A DNA stretch of 64,000 bases from Trebouxia sp. TZW2008 (GCA_002118135.1 BDIU01000146.1:186001-250000), one strand, 5' to 3'; counted from the first letter of the stretch, positions 45,649 to 56,835 are shown. Numbers and translations: made by a program. The notes: generated by a model not told the origin, from the sequence alone.

Positions 45649-45764
45649 AAAACTTGCTGGGCATGCATGCTGGTTTCGGAGCGCTGCTGAGGTTTTGGGA
45701 GCACGACTTGTTACCGTTGACCGACGCTAGCGGACGTACAGAAAAGAACAAAATCTGTGCTATA
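45649..45764. promoter_or_regulatory. Very short divergent promoter
   Basis: Only 116 bp separate the start codons of the minus-strand orphan and the first oxidoreductase gene. The flanking first exons are CpG-rich. Both 5' untranslated regions must fit here, or transcripts overlap. Confidence 0.55.
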
Positions 45765-48700
45765 ATGGCATCGCGCGGTGCGAACAAGCTCATCAAATTA
45801 GGCTGGATTGGCGCGGGCGGTATCAACTTTGGCAGTCTCGAAGGACCATGGAACCATGCCATCAGGATGCAGAAACAAAACAACGTGCAGTTCACCGCAG
45901 TTGTCGACCCCAACCTACAAGCAGCCCAGGTGCCTTGTGTTGCTATCTCGGAGGTTGGCCGTCGGACGAGGCTCGACGCGTATAATTTCGGCAAGCCGAG
46001 TGCTGTTATTACTAAGGGCGATTTCGCCTGCAGCAACGCATCGAGCAATACCAGCAGGGACCCCACGCAAAGAAGTGGGAAGGCTGCAAAGCCTTCAAGG
46101 ATCATCAAAGCATGGTGCAATCTGCAGCAAAGCCTGACGGGGTGATTGTTGGGGTACCCCCTGCTGTGCACGGTGCGCATCTGCATGCCAAGTAGACTCT
46201 TCCTTTGCGACGCAAGTTGACATACATGCTATCGAAAGGGCTTGCGGATTGCGTGTGTGCATGCAGTCAGAGTGTCATTTATGCAATGTCACCTGTTGTT
46301 GCAGGCTTTCTTGTCATGCTTGGATTGTATACATGTAATTTACATTTGATTGTAAATGTCATTTAGTGTAAATGCATACTAGGGAGTGCTGCTACAGGGT
46401 CATTGGACATTGCTGCTAAAGCCATGGAGGTAGATTTGGCCAAGGCAGGCTTGCATATGCTGGTTGAGAAACCCATCAGCATGCGCCCTGCTGAAGAGGT
46501 TGCACGCCTTGCTCAGGTCAGCTCTGCACATGTATTGCAACAGCATGAAGTATACAAGCATAACATGACGGCAATAGTAGATTACACTCTCTTGCAACGG
46601 TGCTAGGTGTGCATGGCACAAGTCCTGTCCCGCCAGGCTTGCTTATTTTGCGCGTCATGGCAAGGAAGCATACAAGCTTGATGTACAGCCTTCAGGTCAT
46701 GCAGCTTTTTGTTAATTCTGCGCAGCATGCAGTTCTCCTTGCAAACTTCCCAACCAACAGCACATACAGCACTACTTGTGGCAAGCACTCGATCTACAAC
46801 CAACCACATGAAAATTGAAACGTAGATCTATACATGCCTGTTCGGCTGCTGTTTGGGTATCACCTGGTTACTGTTTGGCACAGTGCATGTAATTAGCCTG
46901 CAGGTGTTGCACCAGGTGGGTGTTCTTACATTGTTATGATTTACACGCTACGCTGCAGCCCATAACATGGCTCTTGCTTGGCCACTGCACAGCTACTGTT
47001 TGGCTGATTGAAACAGGCTAACTAGTTGTCTGCTTTTTGACAGTATTTGGCCAGTCTAAATATCCTAACTATGCACCGATGGCATGATTTAATCATCATT
47101 CAGCTAAGTGCATGTGATTTGCTGACAGGTGTTGGACTAGGTATTGATGACAAGAGCCTCATCGTCGCAGTGGTCTGTCGTGTGGCCACAGTTTGACTAG
47201 TTGAATGGCGACTGTTTATCCCCTGATTGACTCCTGTTGACTTAGTTGTACATGGCTCAGTGTATGCTGATTATCTGCAGGTGTTGGACCAGGTAGCTGA
47301 TGACAAGAGCCTGATCATTGCTGTGGGGTACATGCTACGATCTAGCCCTGCAGTTGTGGCAGCTAAACAGCTCATGGAAGAGGTGAAACAAACAATCTCA
47401 CCAGTGTCAACTGTCACATGGTACTTTGAGTCTGCTGTTTTGTGACATGTCACTTGTCTAACATCTATCTAGTCTCATTTGAATTGCTCACTGTCACATG
47501 CCATGATGTAACATCAAATCAGCCTTCAAAGCATTTCTTTAGGCCATGCACCAGCATCTGCTTGTGATGAAAGCCAGCTGGATCTCACATATTGGTCGGA
47601 GTGACACACTGTGTTTACAGATTGGCATGGAACCTGCCAACATTGTGGGCCGCTACTCTTGCCCCTACAACAACATTGCCAAACCTCAATTGTAGGACAC
47701 ACAAATGAGCGGTGGCTGCATTGTAGAGCAGGCATCCTTGTCAGCTCTCTGTGTTTTTGTCTCTCAGATTCAGACCCATGCAGATTGGGATAGAGCCTGC
47801 GTCTATAGTAGGTCGCTACTGCTGTCCAACAACATTGCCAAACCACAGAAGGGCGGTTGCTGCAATTCATGCCTATTTTTCACTTTCCCCTGCCGCTGTC
47901 TCTGAGAATAATGCCTATGACTTGCAGATTGGGATAGAGCCTGCGTCTATTGTGGGTCGCTACTCATGCCCCTACAATAACATTGCCAAACCTCAGTGGT
48001 GGGACACACAGAAGAGCGGCGGCTGCATTGTGGAGCAGGCAACCCATTTTGTGGATTTGATGCGCTACCTTTCTGGTGGAGACATTATCCAGGAGTCTAT
48101 TCAGGCCGTCGCTGTTGGCCCTGACATGGCCCTAAGAGAAATGCCAGCACACCCTCAAGCAGAACACCTGGTAAGGAACTGCAACACTAGGTAACAGCAG
48201 GTAACACCTGGTCACATTTGGTAACGGCAGGGAGCGTTTGCAACCCTGAATGATGTATGCTAGGCAACAGCTGAAACCCTGAATGAAATGCCGGCATGCC
48301 CTCAAGCAGAACACCTGGCAAGAACTGATAGACTAGGTTACATTACATAAGAACAGGTCACCCGGTCACTTTCGAGAAAATTGGCAGTACCTGGTGACAG
48401 CTGCGACCTTTCTGCTGGAGACGTTATTCAGAAGTCTTTTCAGGCTGTTGCGGTTGGGCCTGACATGGGCTTTGAGAGCAAAGCCAACACACCCTCAAGC
48501 AGAACACCTTTTGAGGTCTGCTGTCAGCTTTGACACGTCATCAACGGCCTGCCTCTAGCCCCTTGAGATGTCTTTGCCATGAGGTTGCTTTGAAACCAAA
48601 ATTGCATGCCACTTGGAACAATCCGTGACCAGACTTTTGCAAATTACTGTTCCTCATCTGATTGCTGGAGATGCATATGTAGCTTGTGTTTCTCAAGTAT

Positions 48701-50251
48701 GCATGCCTACACTGCCAATCTATCTACACACAACTGCAGACACCATTCCAAGAATTGCATTGGTGTAGATGCCATTGGAAGGGCAAAACAACAGGGCAAC
48801 AATGACAACCTTGAGATGACGACCTGGAAGTTCCCTCATGCCCTTTCAGTTCAGTGTTGCTGATGCTCGTGAGTACAGCTGCAGATGACAAACCATGTAA
48901 TTAATGACTGACCTGCAGCTTGTTTGAGTGGTGCAGCTGCCATTGGTAAGGCAATATCAGTGTTGGTTTATCAACCCTTAATAAATTTTGGGGTGTGTTA
49001 AACCTCAGTCAATAAGTTAATTAACAGGTCAATAACCTGGGGACTTAATAATTTAGCCAACACTGGGCAAAACAATCAAGTCAGGACACCTAGTAAGTGG
49101 CTCATGGCTTGATTGGCTTCCATGCACAGCCTGACATCTGTATGTGTAGCCAATGAATGCTCTGGTGCCATTGGAAAGACGTGACAACAGGGCAACAATG
49201 GCAACCTTCAAGATGACTACAAGGGAGTTGGCTCATGTCGTCAACATCATTAAAACTTGACAGCTCCCAAGATGTGCTTGTCATGCAGATCGCTTGTTTT
49301 GTACAGGGACTGTTGACAAAACAACAGAGCAACAATGGCAACCTTGAAAATGACTATGACAGAGTTGGCTCATATCATCAAAAACAGTGTTGCTGATGCT
49401 CACATTGACAGCCATGCTTACCAATACATAGTCAGCAAACTTGCTGTAGTTTGTCTGTTGAACACAGGTGCCATTGGCAAGACGAAATAACAGAGCAACA
49501 ATGGCAACCTTCAAAATGAGCACGGGTGCCATAGCCTGCTTGAGCCATACTCTCCTGCTGCATGGCTCTGATTTCTTCTCAGCCATGGATATTACTGGAG
49601 ATGGCTACCATATCATCATTCATGACCCCTATCAGAATCCCAGCGTGCAAATCAGGCGACCTCACCAGAATCACTATGAACAGGCAAGCTGGCAACTGCA
49701 TTTCTTGGCATTGTGATTGTCATCACACATTCCTAAAACCATATGTGCTTTTAAAAATGGGATCCAGCCAAGCAGTTCTTCTTGCTGGTGTTTCATTTGG
49801 ACAACTCTGCTGTTGCATTGTCACATGCACGTCCTTTTCATTCTCTTGCATGACAGAGTTCAACTGAGCTGTTGTGGTGTATGTGAGTCATGTTCACTTT
49901 TGTGTGTGTATGAACAACTGAATTTAGATCAAAGCATGTATGAGAACTGTATGCTTTATAAATTAGGCCTTTCTTTGCGTTTGATGGTAAGCATCCTTCT
50001 GCGTCTACAACAAGACATACACCTTAGTTGTTTGCTGCACACATGCGCCCTACTGGCGTTTGCTTGTGCAGGTACACTTGAATCTAGATCAAGACATGTA
50101 TGAGAACCAGTTTGATGGGTGGCTAGAAGCTATCCGCACTGGCAACAAAGATGCAGTCAAGTGTCACTACCGAGACGCAGCGCACACTTACAAAGCCTCT
50201 TGGGATATCACAGAAGCTAGTGGCGCTGCACCCCCAGGCACAGATCCTTAG
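45765..50251 (+). CDS. Gfo/Idh/MocA-family oxidoreductase, tandem copy 1
   Basis: NAD(P)-dependent dehydrogenase of sugars or related polyols; the substrate cannot be told. Seven exons join in phase: 45765-45929, 46034-46172, 46398-46516, 47281-47382, 47928-48170, 49468-49683 and 50072-50251, giving 387 aa. The N-terminal Rossmann fold begins with LGWIGAGGINFGSLEGPWNH. The catalytic-lysine motif VEKPISM lies near residues 124-130. GGCIVEQATHFVDLMRYLSG gives the conserved His-x-x-Asp near 215-218 in the C-terminal domain. The last exons read DGYHIIIHDPYQNPSVQIRR and GWLEAIRTGNKDAVKCHYRD. The exon 6 donor is GC rather than GT. Introns carry many exon-edge echoes. Paralogue of the gene at 51288. 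Confidence 0.87.
46895..47180 (+). repeat. 5' echoes of oxidoreductase-1 exon 4
   Basis: Copies of CAGGTGTTGGACCAGGTA and following bases lie near 46901-46925 and 47127-47178. The second retains ATTGATGACAAGAGCCTCAT. Confidence 0.8.
47615..47870 (+). repeat. Two 5' echoes of oxidoreductase-1 exon 5
   Basis: Copies encoding IGMEPANIVGRYSCPYNNIA (from about 47620) and IGIEPASIVGRYCC (from about 47781) precede the genuine exon at 47928. The first is in frame for 23 codons. Confidence 0.88.
48235..48515 (+). repeat. 3' echoes of oxidoreductase-1 exon 5
   Basis: The exon end (CCCTCAAGCAGAACACCTGG) recurs at about 48270-48322. A longer copy at 48410-48512 encodes AGDVIQKSFQAVAVGPD-like sequence. 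Confidence 0.85.
48770..49467 (+). repeat. Three 5' echoes of oxidoreductase-1 exon 6
   Basis: Copies of the exon start (GTGCCATTGG, then AACAGAGCAACAATGGCAAC) lie near 48770-48832, 49163-49222 and 49305-49372, before the genuine exon at 49468. Confidence 0.88.
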
Positions 50252-51287
50252 AACACAATTTTTGGCCAGCTGCAAAGGGTTGCAAAGCATCAAGGATCAT
50301 GCCAAGGGAAAAGAAAAGAAGAAAACAGAAAAGTATTGATGATCACTGAGGCGAGCGGTGCTGCACCCCCATGCACAGATCTAGACCCGTGAACAGAATG
50401 GAATATGACATAGGCCCGCGCTGTTAGGCATCATAACAGGAGATGTTGTGGGCAGAAGCAGCCCAGAAATTGCACTTATGCAGGGTCAGCCCTTCCTTTT
50501 CATCACACTTCTGTCCAGCTGCAGAGGGCTGCGCAACCTTCAGCAAATTGTCAGGAGACAAGAAAGGAAGAAAACAGGAAAGTCTGTCCTGTTAGGCGAC
50601 ATACCAGGAGCCTCTATGAGTGGAAGCAGCCTGGAGCGGATCCTTGCAACACATACACCTGCAGAGCTGCAAAGTCTGGTCTGCATCAGGCGACGCCCTG
50701 GGATCTTAAAAACACAGAGGCCCATGAGCGTGCAAGCTCAAGCACAACGCATGTTCTTAATGACTGTAACACGCATAATCAAGCTGTGCTGCAGTGCAGA
50801 TTGCGTTGACAAAAGACCACTGCAGTTTGTCTTGCACTTTGTCGGATACTCCTTTACAGCTTATAGTACCGGTACTGGTACCAAGTGTGACATGCCGTGC
50901 CTCCTGCTGATATATGTAATGCATGATCAGTTGTAGTCATTCTGATCTGAAGCCCTGTCATGTCAAACATGTTATGATTTGAGCTGTAGCTGCTGGCCAT
51001 GCGTGCTGCGGCAGTGTCGGTTTACGCAGCCCCTGGCGATCAGTCTCGCACTCCTCGTTAGATGCAAGTGCAGACTTTGACAGCCTTGGCTCATGTTCAA
51101 TGATGAGCACCTGCTGGTTTCGGAGCACAAAAGTCAAACACAAAATCTGTATCGGGTTCGGACCGTTTCTTGGTTTCCTCCCGTGATCGCGTTGCATGTG
51201 CGATTGGCTTCTGCCCTGCTATGCTTCTGATGTGCAATTACATGACACACAAGTCACACGTTTTCGTGCTGTGACCGTCTTGTTGGC
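50252..51287 (+). repeat. Echo-like tandem duplication downstream of oxidoreductase 1
   Basis: The last codons of exon 7 and the stop region (GCGGTGCTGCACCCCCATGC) recur at about 50340-50395. The downstream block with AGCTGCAAAGGGTTGCAAAG and AAAGAAGAAAACAG recurs at 50505-50580, and CTGTTAGGC with AGAAGCAGCC recurs from 50420 to 50590. No gene is seen from 50700 to 51287, apart from a CpG-richer stretch near the next start. Confidence 0.7.
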
Positions 51288-54200
51288 ATGGCTCTCAAAG
51301 GCGTGCAGAAATCTCTACGAATAGGCTGGATAGGTGCCGGTAGCATCAACTTCGGCAGTCTAGAAGGCCCTTGGAACCATGCAATACGACTGCAGAAGCA
51401 GAAGGATTTGCAATTCACGGCTGTGATCGATACAAATCTAGACCTAGCCAAGGTGTTTGGAGCTCCAGTTCACACGTCGCGAGCTATTTACAAGGGCGCT
51501 TGGGCCGCCGCTCTGGCAAGAGAAGTAAGGAACTAGCCACAGTGTCCCTGGTGCAGAAACGGATAGAGGAGTACCAGGCAGGGCCATTCGGGGACAAATG
51601 GGTTGACTGCCAAGCATTCCCTGACCATCACAGCATGCTGAAATCGACATCAACCCCAGACGGCGTGGTCGTTGGCATTCCACCCAGGTTCCACGGCAAG
51701 CATATTGCGCCTCAAGCTCAACCTTGAGCAATGTCCACAAATCTTCAGGTCGTTGGCTATGCAGGGTCCCTGGACATACCCTCCAAAGCCATGGAGATTG
51801 ACTTGGCAAAGGCAGGCTTACACATGATGATTGAGAAACCAATCAGTATGAGACCTGTTGAGGAGGTGGAGCGGCTTGCACAGGCAAGCACGCACTTGCA
51901 TCGCACAATCATGGCATCTTGCATTAGCATCTTCAGTGACTTCTGACAACCCAGAAAAGTTCAAATTCAAATGCAGTCTTGATGTTAAATGCTGGGCTGG
52001 ACTCATGCGCAAACATACGGTCCAATGCACACGTATGCTGCTGCAAAATTCATGCTCACGCTTATGCTGTAACCCCTCACCTGTGTGTTTGTCTGCACAA
52101 GGTGTCTGATGGCACGGTTCTGGATGCAGACACTCAACTGTATTGCTGACCAGAAGAAGCTCATCATTCTTCCGTCAGCAATTGTTGCCAACCAAACAAA
52201 AATAGAATTCAAGTTTCAGTTTAATGTGGTACAGCCTCATCTGCAAATATCTGGCTAAATGCATATATAGGCTGGTGAGAACTGCATGGCCTCATGTATG
52301 CTGCAAAGTGTGGCATGAGTGGTTGTCAGCATTTTGTGTCTGACGACAAGCTCCTGCATGCAGACACTAAACCAGATTGCTGACCAGAAGAAGCTTATCA
52401 TTGCTGTGGGCTACATGTTGCGTTCCAGCCCTGCTGTCATAGCAGCCAAGCAACTCATGCAACAGGTACTTCAACTTATGCAACATATACTGCACCACAT
52501 GCAATCTGATGCAACAAATATTGTGCCGTTGCGACTTGCATGCCTGGTACTGTTGCTGCCTGTCGCACTTGGTGATCAGTGCTTTGTCTTGAAGTACAGC
52601 ATGCGGAGCAACTTATGCAAAAGGTACTGCAACTTATGCAACAATTACTGCACCTCATGCAATCTGATACAACAAGTGCTGTGCAGTTGCCACTTGCATG
52701 CCTTGTATCGTTGCTGCCTGTCAAACTTTGTGATCAGCACTATGTCCTGAAAGTTGGCAGCATGCCAAGCAACTTAAGCAACACGAAGTGCACCTAAGGC
52801 AATATTTCAATTGCAATGTCCCTTTTGCCGCCTGTCAAACTCTTTGATCACTGTTATGATCACATTGATGCTTGTCACCCATCCTGGCACAAGCGCCAAG
52901 TGTGGTTAGCCCAAGTCCAGTCTTGCCAGGCCAGCTTGCTTTGGGCGGCACAATATTGAGGTGTGATGGTCAACCGCTGAATGCAGATTGGTATAGCGCC
53001 TACGTCCATAGTGGGTCGCTACTCCTGCCCCTATGACAACATCACCAACACGCACTGGTGGAACACTCAGAAAAGCGGTGGCTGCATTGTAGAGCAGGCA
53101 ACACATTTTGTGGACCTGATCAGACACCTGTCAGGCGCAGACATCATCCAAAGCTCCATCAAAGCTCAAGCTGTGGGTCCTGAGATGCGCCTAAGGCAGA
53201 TGGCACCTCACCCACAGGCAGAACATACGGTCAGTCATCGCATGTCTTTTATTTTCCTTCTTGATCGCAAAATCAAAATGGTGTTCTTGCTGAAATCATG
53301 CAAAGCTCCATCAAAGCTCAAGCTGTGGGGCCTGAAATGCGCCCAAGGCAAGTGACACCTCACCCACAGGCAGAACATATGGTCAGTAAGTACACGCATG
53401 ACCATCAGCAGAATGCCATTTATCACCATTCTGACCAGCAAGGACATCATGTCAACATGCTAAAATATTCTACTGTTAATCTGTGTTACAAACAAAACAT
53501 CAGCTTTCCCATAATCACATGAAGTCAACTTGGCCACAGTGTAGATCATTGTAACTCCAGCGCATGTGCTGGGTGTGTTGCTCAGACTCTTCAGTTCAGG
53601 GAAGACTGAGCATGAGTCGTCTGTGCCCCAGATGCCACAATGATTCATTGGTGTAACAACTGCGTTTGTTCCCAACAATGTTGTCACTACACGAAGAGCA
53701 GTGCAGCCAAAATGCAGTGATTGATTTACAACTGCATGAGCCTACAGCGATGCCTTGATATTTCAAGACATTGCTGCAGCTATAATGCAATGATTGACTT
53801 ACAACTGCATTGTCCCTACAGCAGTGTCCTTATATCAAAAGACTACTGTGATCATGACACCATCATAAGTCCTGTGACCACTGTATGCAGGTGCCGATGG
53901 ACCTGAGAAACAACAGAGCTACAATGGCCATTTTCAACATGACTAATGGAGCCATTGGATGCCTGAGTCATACACTTTTGCTGCATGGCTCTGAGTTTTT
54001 CACTGCTTTGGACATCACTGGAGATGGTTACCATATCATCATTCACGACCCCTACCAGAACCCCAGCTTGCAAATCAGGCGGCCCCACAGCAACAAATAT
54101 GAAGAGGTTAGTGACTTTTCATCCAATTATTGCTATGTTCTGTGCACCGCATGTGACCGTCTGCAAATTGGCAACTTGACATTGTCTGTACTGCCCCCTG

Positions 54201-54622
54201 TTGGGTCTGTGAGTGATCATAGTTGATTGATTGAGTGTGCTCTGTGTTGGTGTCATGCTTCATAGTCAATCAGAAACCACAGGCACTACAGTACAGGAAG
54301 TGTTCTACTTGTGTCAGCTGAGTCCCAGCTCATGTGTTTGGCAATACAACAGTCTACATAACGAGTGACAGTCCATATCATAAAAATCTGTAACAGTCTA
54401 TCACAGTGATTGGCTGCTGCCACCCATGCTTGCGTGGTACAGGTACCGCTAAACCTAGAGCAGGACTTGTATGAGCATCAGCTCGAAGGCTGGGTCAGAG
54501 CCATCCGCACAGGTGACAAGAGTGCTGTGAGGTGTCACTACTATGATGCTGCCCAGACATACAAAGCGTCTTGGGACATCACTCAAGCCAGTGGAGCAAA
54601 GCCGCCAGGAGTTGATTCGTGA
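51288..54622 (+). CDS. Gfo/Idh/MocA-family oxidoreductase, tandem copy 2
   Basis: Paralogue of the gene at 45765 with the same seven exon lengths (165, 139, 119, 102, 243, 216 and 180 nt): 51288-51452, 51557-51695, 51765-51883, 52364-52465, 52987-53229, 53891-54106 and 54443-54622. The 387-aa product keeps IGWIGAGSINFGSLEGPWNH, IEKPISM and GGCIVEQATHFVDLIRHLSG, so it is expected to be active. The donors after exons 2 and 3 are GC (CACG|GCAAGC and CACAG|GCAAGC). Intron sequences are unrelated to those of copy 1, while splice positions are unchanged. A TGTAA polyadenylation-like word lies about 230 bp after the stop. Confidence 0.87.
52115..52200 (+). repeat. 5' echo of oxidoreductase-2 exon 4
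   Basis: This repeats ATGCAGACACT and ATTGCTGACCAGAAGAAGCT about 235 bp before the genuine exon. Confidence 0.88.
52450..52870 (+). repeat. 3' echoes of oxidoreductase-2 exon 4
   Basis: Two further units of about 150 bp repeat the exon end and donor (CAACTTATGCAAAAGGTACT near 52610; AGCAACTTAAGCAACACGAA near 52768) and the intron start, including TGCATGCCTTG and GTTGCTGCCTGTC. Confidence 0.85.
53290..53395 (+). repeat. 3' echo of oxidoreductase-2 exon 5
   Basis: A near-perfect copy of the exon end (CTCCATCAAAGCTCAAGCTG through CACCTCACCCACAGGCAGAA) plus a GTCAGTAAG donor lies 70 bp after the genuine donor. Confidence 0.9.
53690..53848. mobile_element. MITE, Tc1/mariner-like, copy C (diverged)
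   Basis: Shares GCAGTGATTG, TTACAACTGCAT, GTCCCTACAG and TGTCCTTATAT with copies A and B and has the right end CTACTG. An internal segment is duplicated. The left end is not clear. Sits in intron 5 of oxidoreductase 2. Confidence 0.5.
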
Positions 54623-54963
54623 CTAGTTGTGCAACTAATTCAAGCAAGACAGCTGCATATCATTTCTTGATAGCATCTCTCTGCAGTTTGTTTACGAAAA
54701 GGTAAAACGTCTAGTCCTTGACGACTATTTGTACGCAAAAAGGGAAAGTTCAAATTTGCTGAAAAGCTTCATCTTATGAATTGATTTCCAAATCTGTTCT
54801 GTTCCCTTTTCAAATTTGACATAAACAGAAATGGATTGAATGATGACACTGTGTAAATGCAAGCCGCTGGCAGCTGCAGCCTATGTGCAGATTCTTGTGC
54901 GCATCAATATGTATATCTACATATATATATCAAACGTGTGTCATAGTGCAATTGCTAATTTGT

Positions 54964-55557
54964 CATGCTGAGTTTGGCGGACAAGGGTCTGATTGACTAC
55001 CTGGTTTTGATGGACTTCATGGGATGTACAGAGACTTTAGCAGATTTCAAATCCAGCTCAGCAAGTCCAAACTTCTTGCTGTCACTTCAGCGTAATATAG
55101 CAACTTTCAACAACAAATCCACAGACCTTTCAAGCATCAGACTTGAACCAGCAATTGAAACAGTAAGGTTCCTGAAATTCAAGATTCACAAGGTGCAATC
55201 CTGGGTGTTTATGGGAATCACAACCAGCGCTGATCAACATCAATTGATTCATGGGCAGCCATCATCCTACGGATGGGCTTCCAGGCTTAAATATGTCGCG
55301 GGAGAGACATCTGCTCATACATGAATGACCTTCTGTTCTGGGGATGTTGTGCTAGTCAAGGCAGACTTGACAGGCAAGAACTTTTCCCTCAAGAGATTTG
55401 ACAGCGCCAACTGCACCGCCACTTCTCATATACGTTTGCGCGGCTGTGCAAAGGAGCAGACCAGGCGCCTAGGTGGACATTTTACATTGAGCTGATGAGC
55501 CACGGGGACCAAGTAGAGCTGTTGCCTGTGTCTGCAGAGGATCAGCAATCGCTCTAA
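54964..55557 (+). pseudogene. Broken single-exon gene with a SPRY-like (B30.2-type) domain
   Basis: The open part (54964-55324) encodes a helical N-terminus, then SWVFMGITTSADQ and SSYGWASRLKYVAGE. An in-frame TGA follows. Translation would continue GDVVLVKADLTGKNFSLKRF, and after one frameshift WTFYIELMSHGDQVELLPVS. This order (WVFMGI, SYGWA, GDVVLVKADL, W-FYI, GDQVELL) resembles the SPRY-like domain of large protist and algal protein families. One stop and one frame change point to a pseudogene. Without transcripts a short intron cannot be excluded. Confidence 0.6.
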
Positions 55558-56835
55558 AGGCATAAATCCTTCAACAGTGACAAAAAAGTTTTACCATCAA
55601 ATGCATTCCACCCAAAATCTTTGCTTGCCTTTGTACATTAGTACGTGTAAATATCAGGGAGTTCTATTTGTTGGCAATATTGTATGGGTTTAAGACCTGA
55701 TGATCACTTGGACATGAGAGCATCTTTGCAATATGGGATCAGTAATTGTCATTGAGGGCAATCATCCAGATTCTGTCTTGAGAGACTTGAACCATATACA
55801 AGTGTTCTCACAGAAGCAGGCTACTCAGCGCTGTGGTCATCGTATGCTATTTGGAAGGGCAAGTGTGCTTGCATGTCATGTGCGTTGATCTTGTGTTCAG
55901 GACACTCTGTATACCTGTACGTGCAGCCCTGTAACATGAACTGCCCATAAAGTCATGAGGTGGCAACTCTTGTTTTTGAACGTCTTGATGATGAGCAGAT
56001 GCACCGCCATGACATGTAACAGACACACAAGCTGTTGTATCGACACTGACAGCAGTGTGTATGTGGTTGATTGAGTGACCTTGCAACCTCGAGCATTGCA
56101 AATGCTCTTGCTGTGGAGCACACACGTCATGCAACACACTTGCTAGTTGCGTCAAATGCTGATCCTTGGGCACAATGAGATGAGACAATCGCTCAACATT
56201 AACATGATGCACAAGTAGTCATGACTGTCTATGTTAGCACGAGAAAAGCGCAACTGCTGTGAGCTGCAGCAATCGGATTTTTCCAGACCCTCAAACTAGA
56301 GACTGATATGACAAGCAAACATCACGACTCATGTACACACAGCTCGCAAACGACGTGCTTCTGAAGCGTAGGATGCATCCAAAGCATAGCTGCATCCTCA
56401 ATGCAATCAGCCCTGCTGATGATTGCGGCTGTACTCCTGAAATGCACTTTTGATGCGGGAAGGTGTCGCAGCACGTGACGCTGCAGGGCTGCTGCCTGCA
56501 TCAGACAGTGTTCACCTTGGTGATCACGCAATGCTTTACCAGATGTCCTTTACATCAGGATTTGTCAAGCACACTTGGGAAACTCTTCTTAATTTTGATA
56601 TCCTAAGTCATTGACAGTGCAATGCAGCGTGATTTATGTTTTCACCAGTGCAGCTTATGCAAAGTGTATCAAACAGCAAAGCTTTTCTCTTGACAAAACA
56701 CAGTGACATGCTTCACGTTTGCTCAGCTGGGTCTTCACATCAGAATATTGAGCAGTGCTAGATGCAACCTTGCAGCTTGAGCATTGATGATGCTATGTGC
56801 ATTGCACAGCAGCAGAAAGAACAACAGCAGCTAAC
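55558..56835. other. Unassigned region, probably the 3' part of the kinesin-like gene
   Basis: At least one more exon must follow the donor at 56835 on the minus strand. One phase-compatible candidate at about 56570-56535 would read VCLTNPDVKDIW before a stop, but its acceptor (CCCAAG) is weak. Nothing else was recognised. Confidence 0.35.

Noticed and set aside
50860..50885. Nested GGTAC/ACCGGT palindromes as a regulatory site
   Set aside because: Short palindromic words of this size occur by chance, and there is no second copy or gene context.
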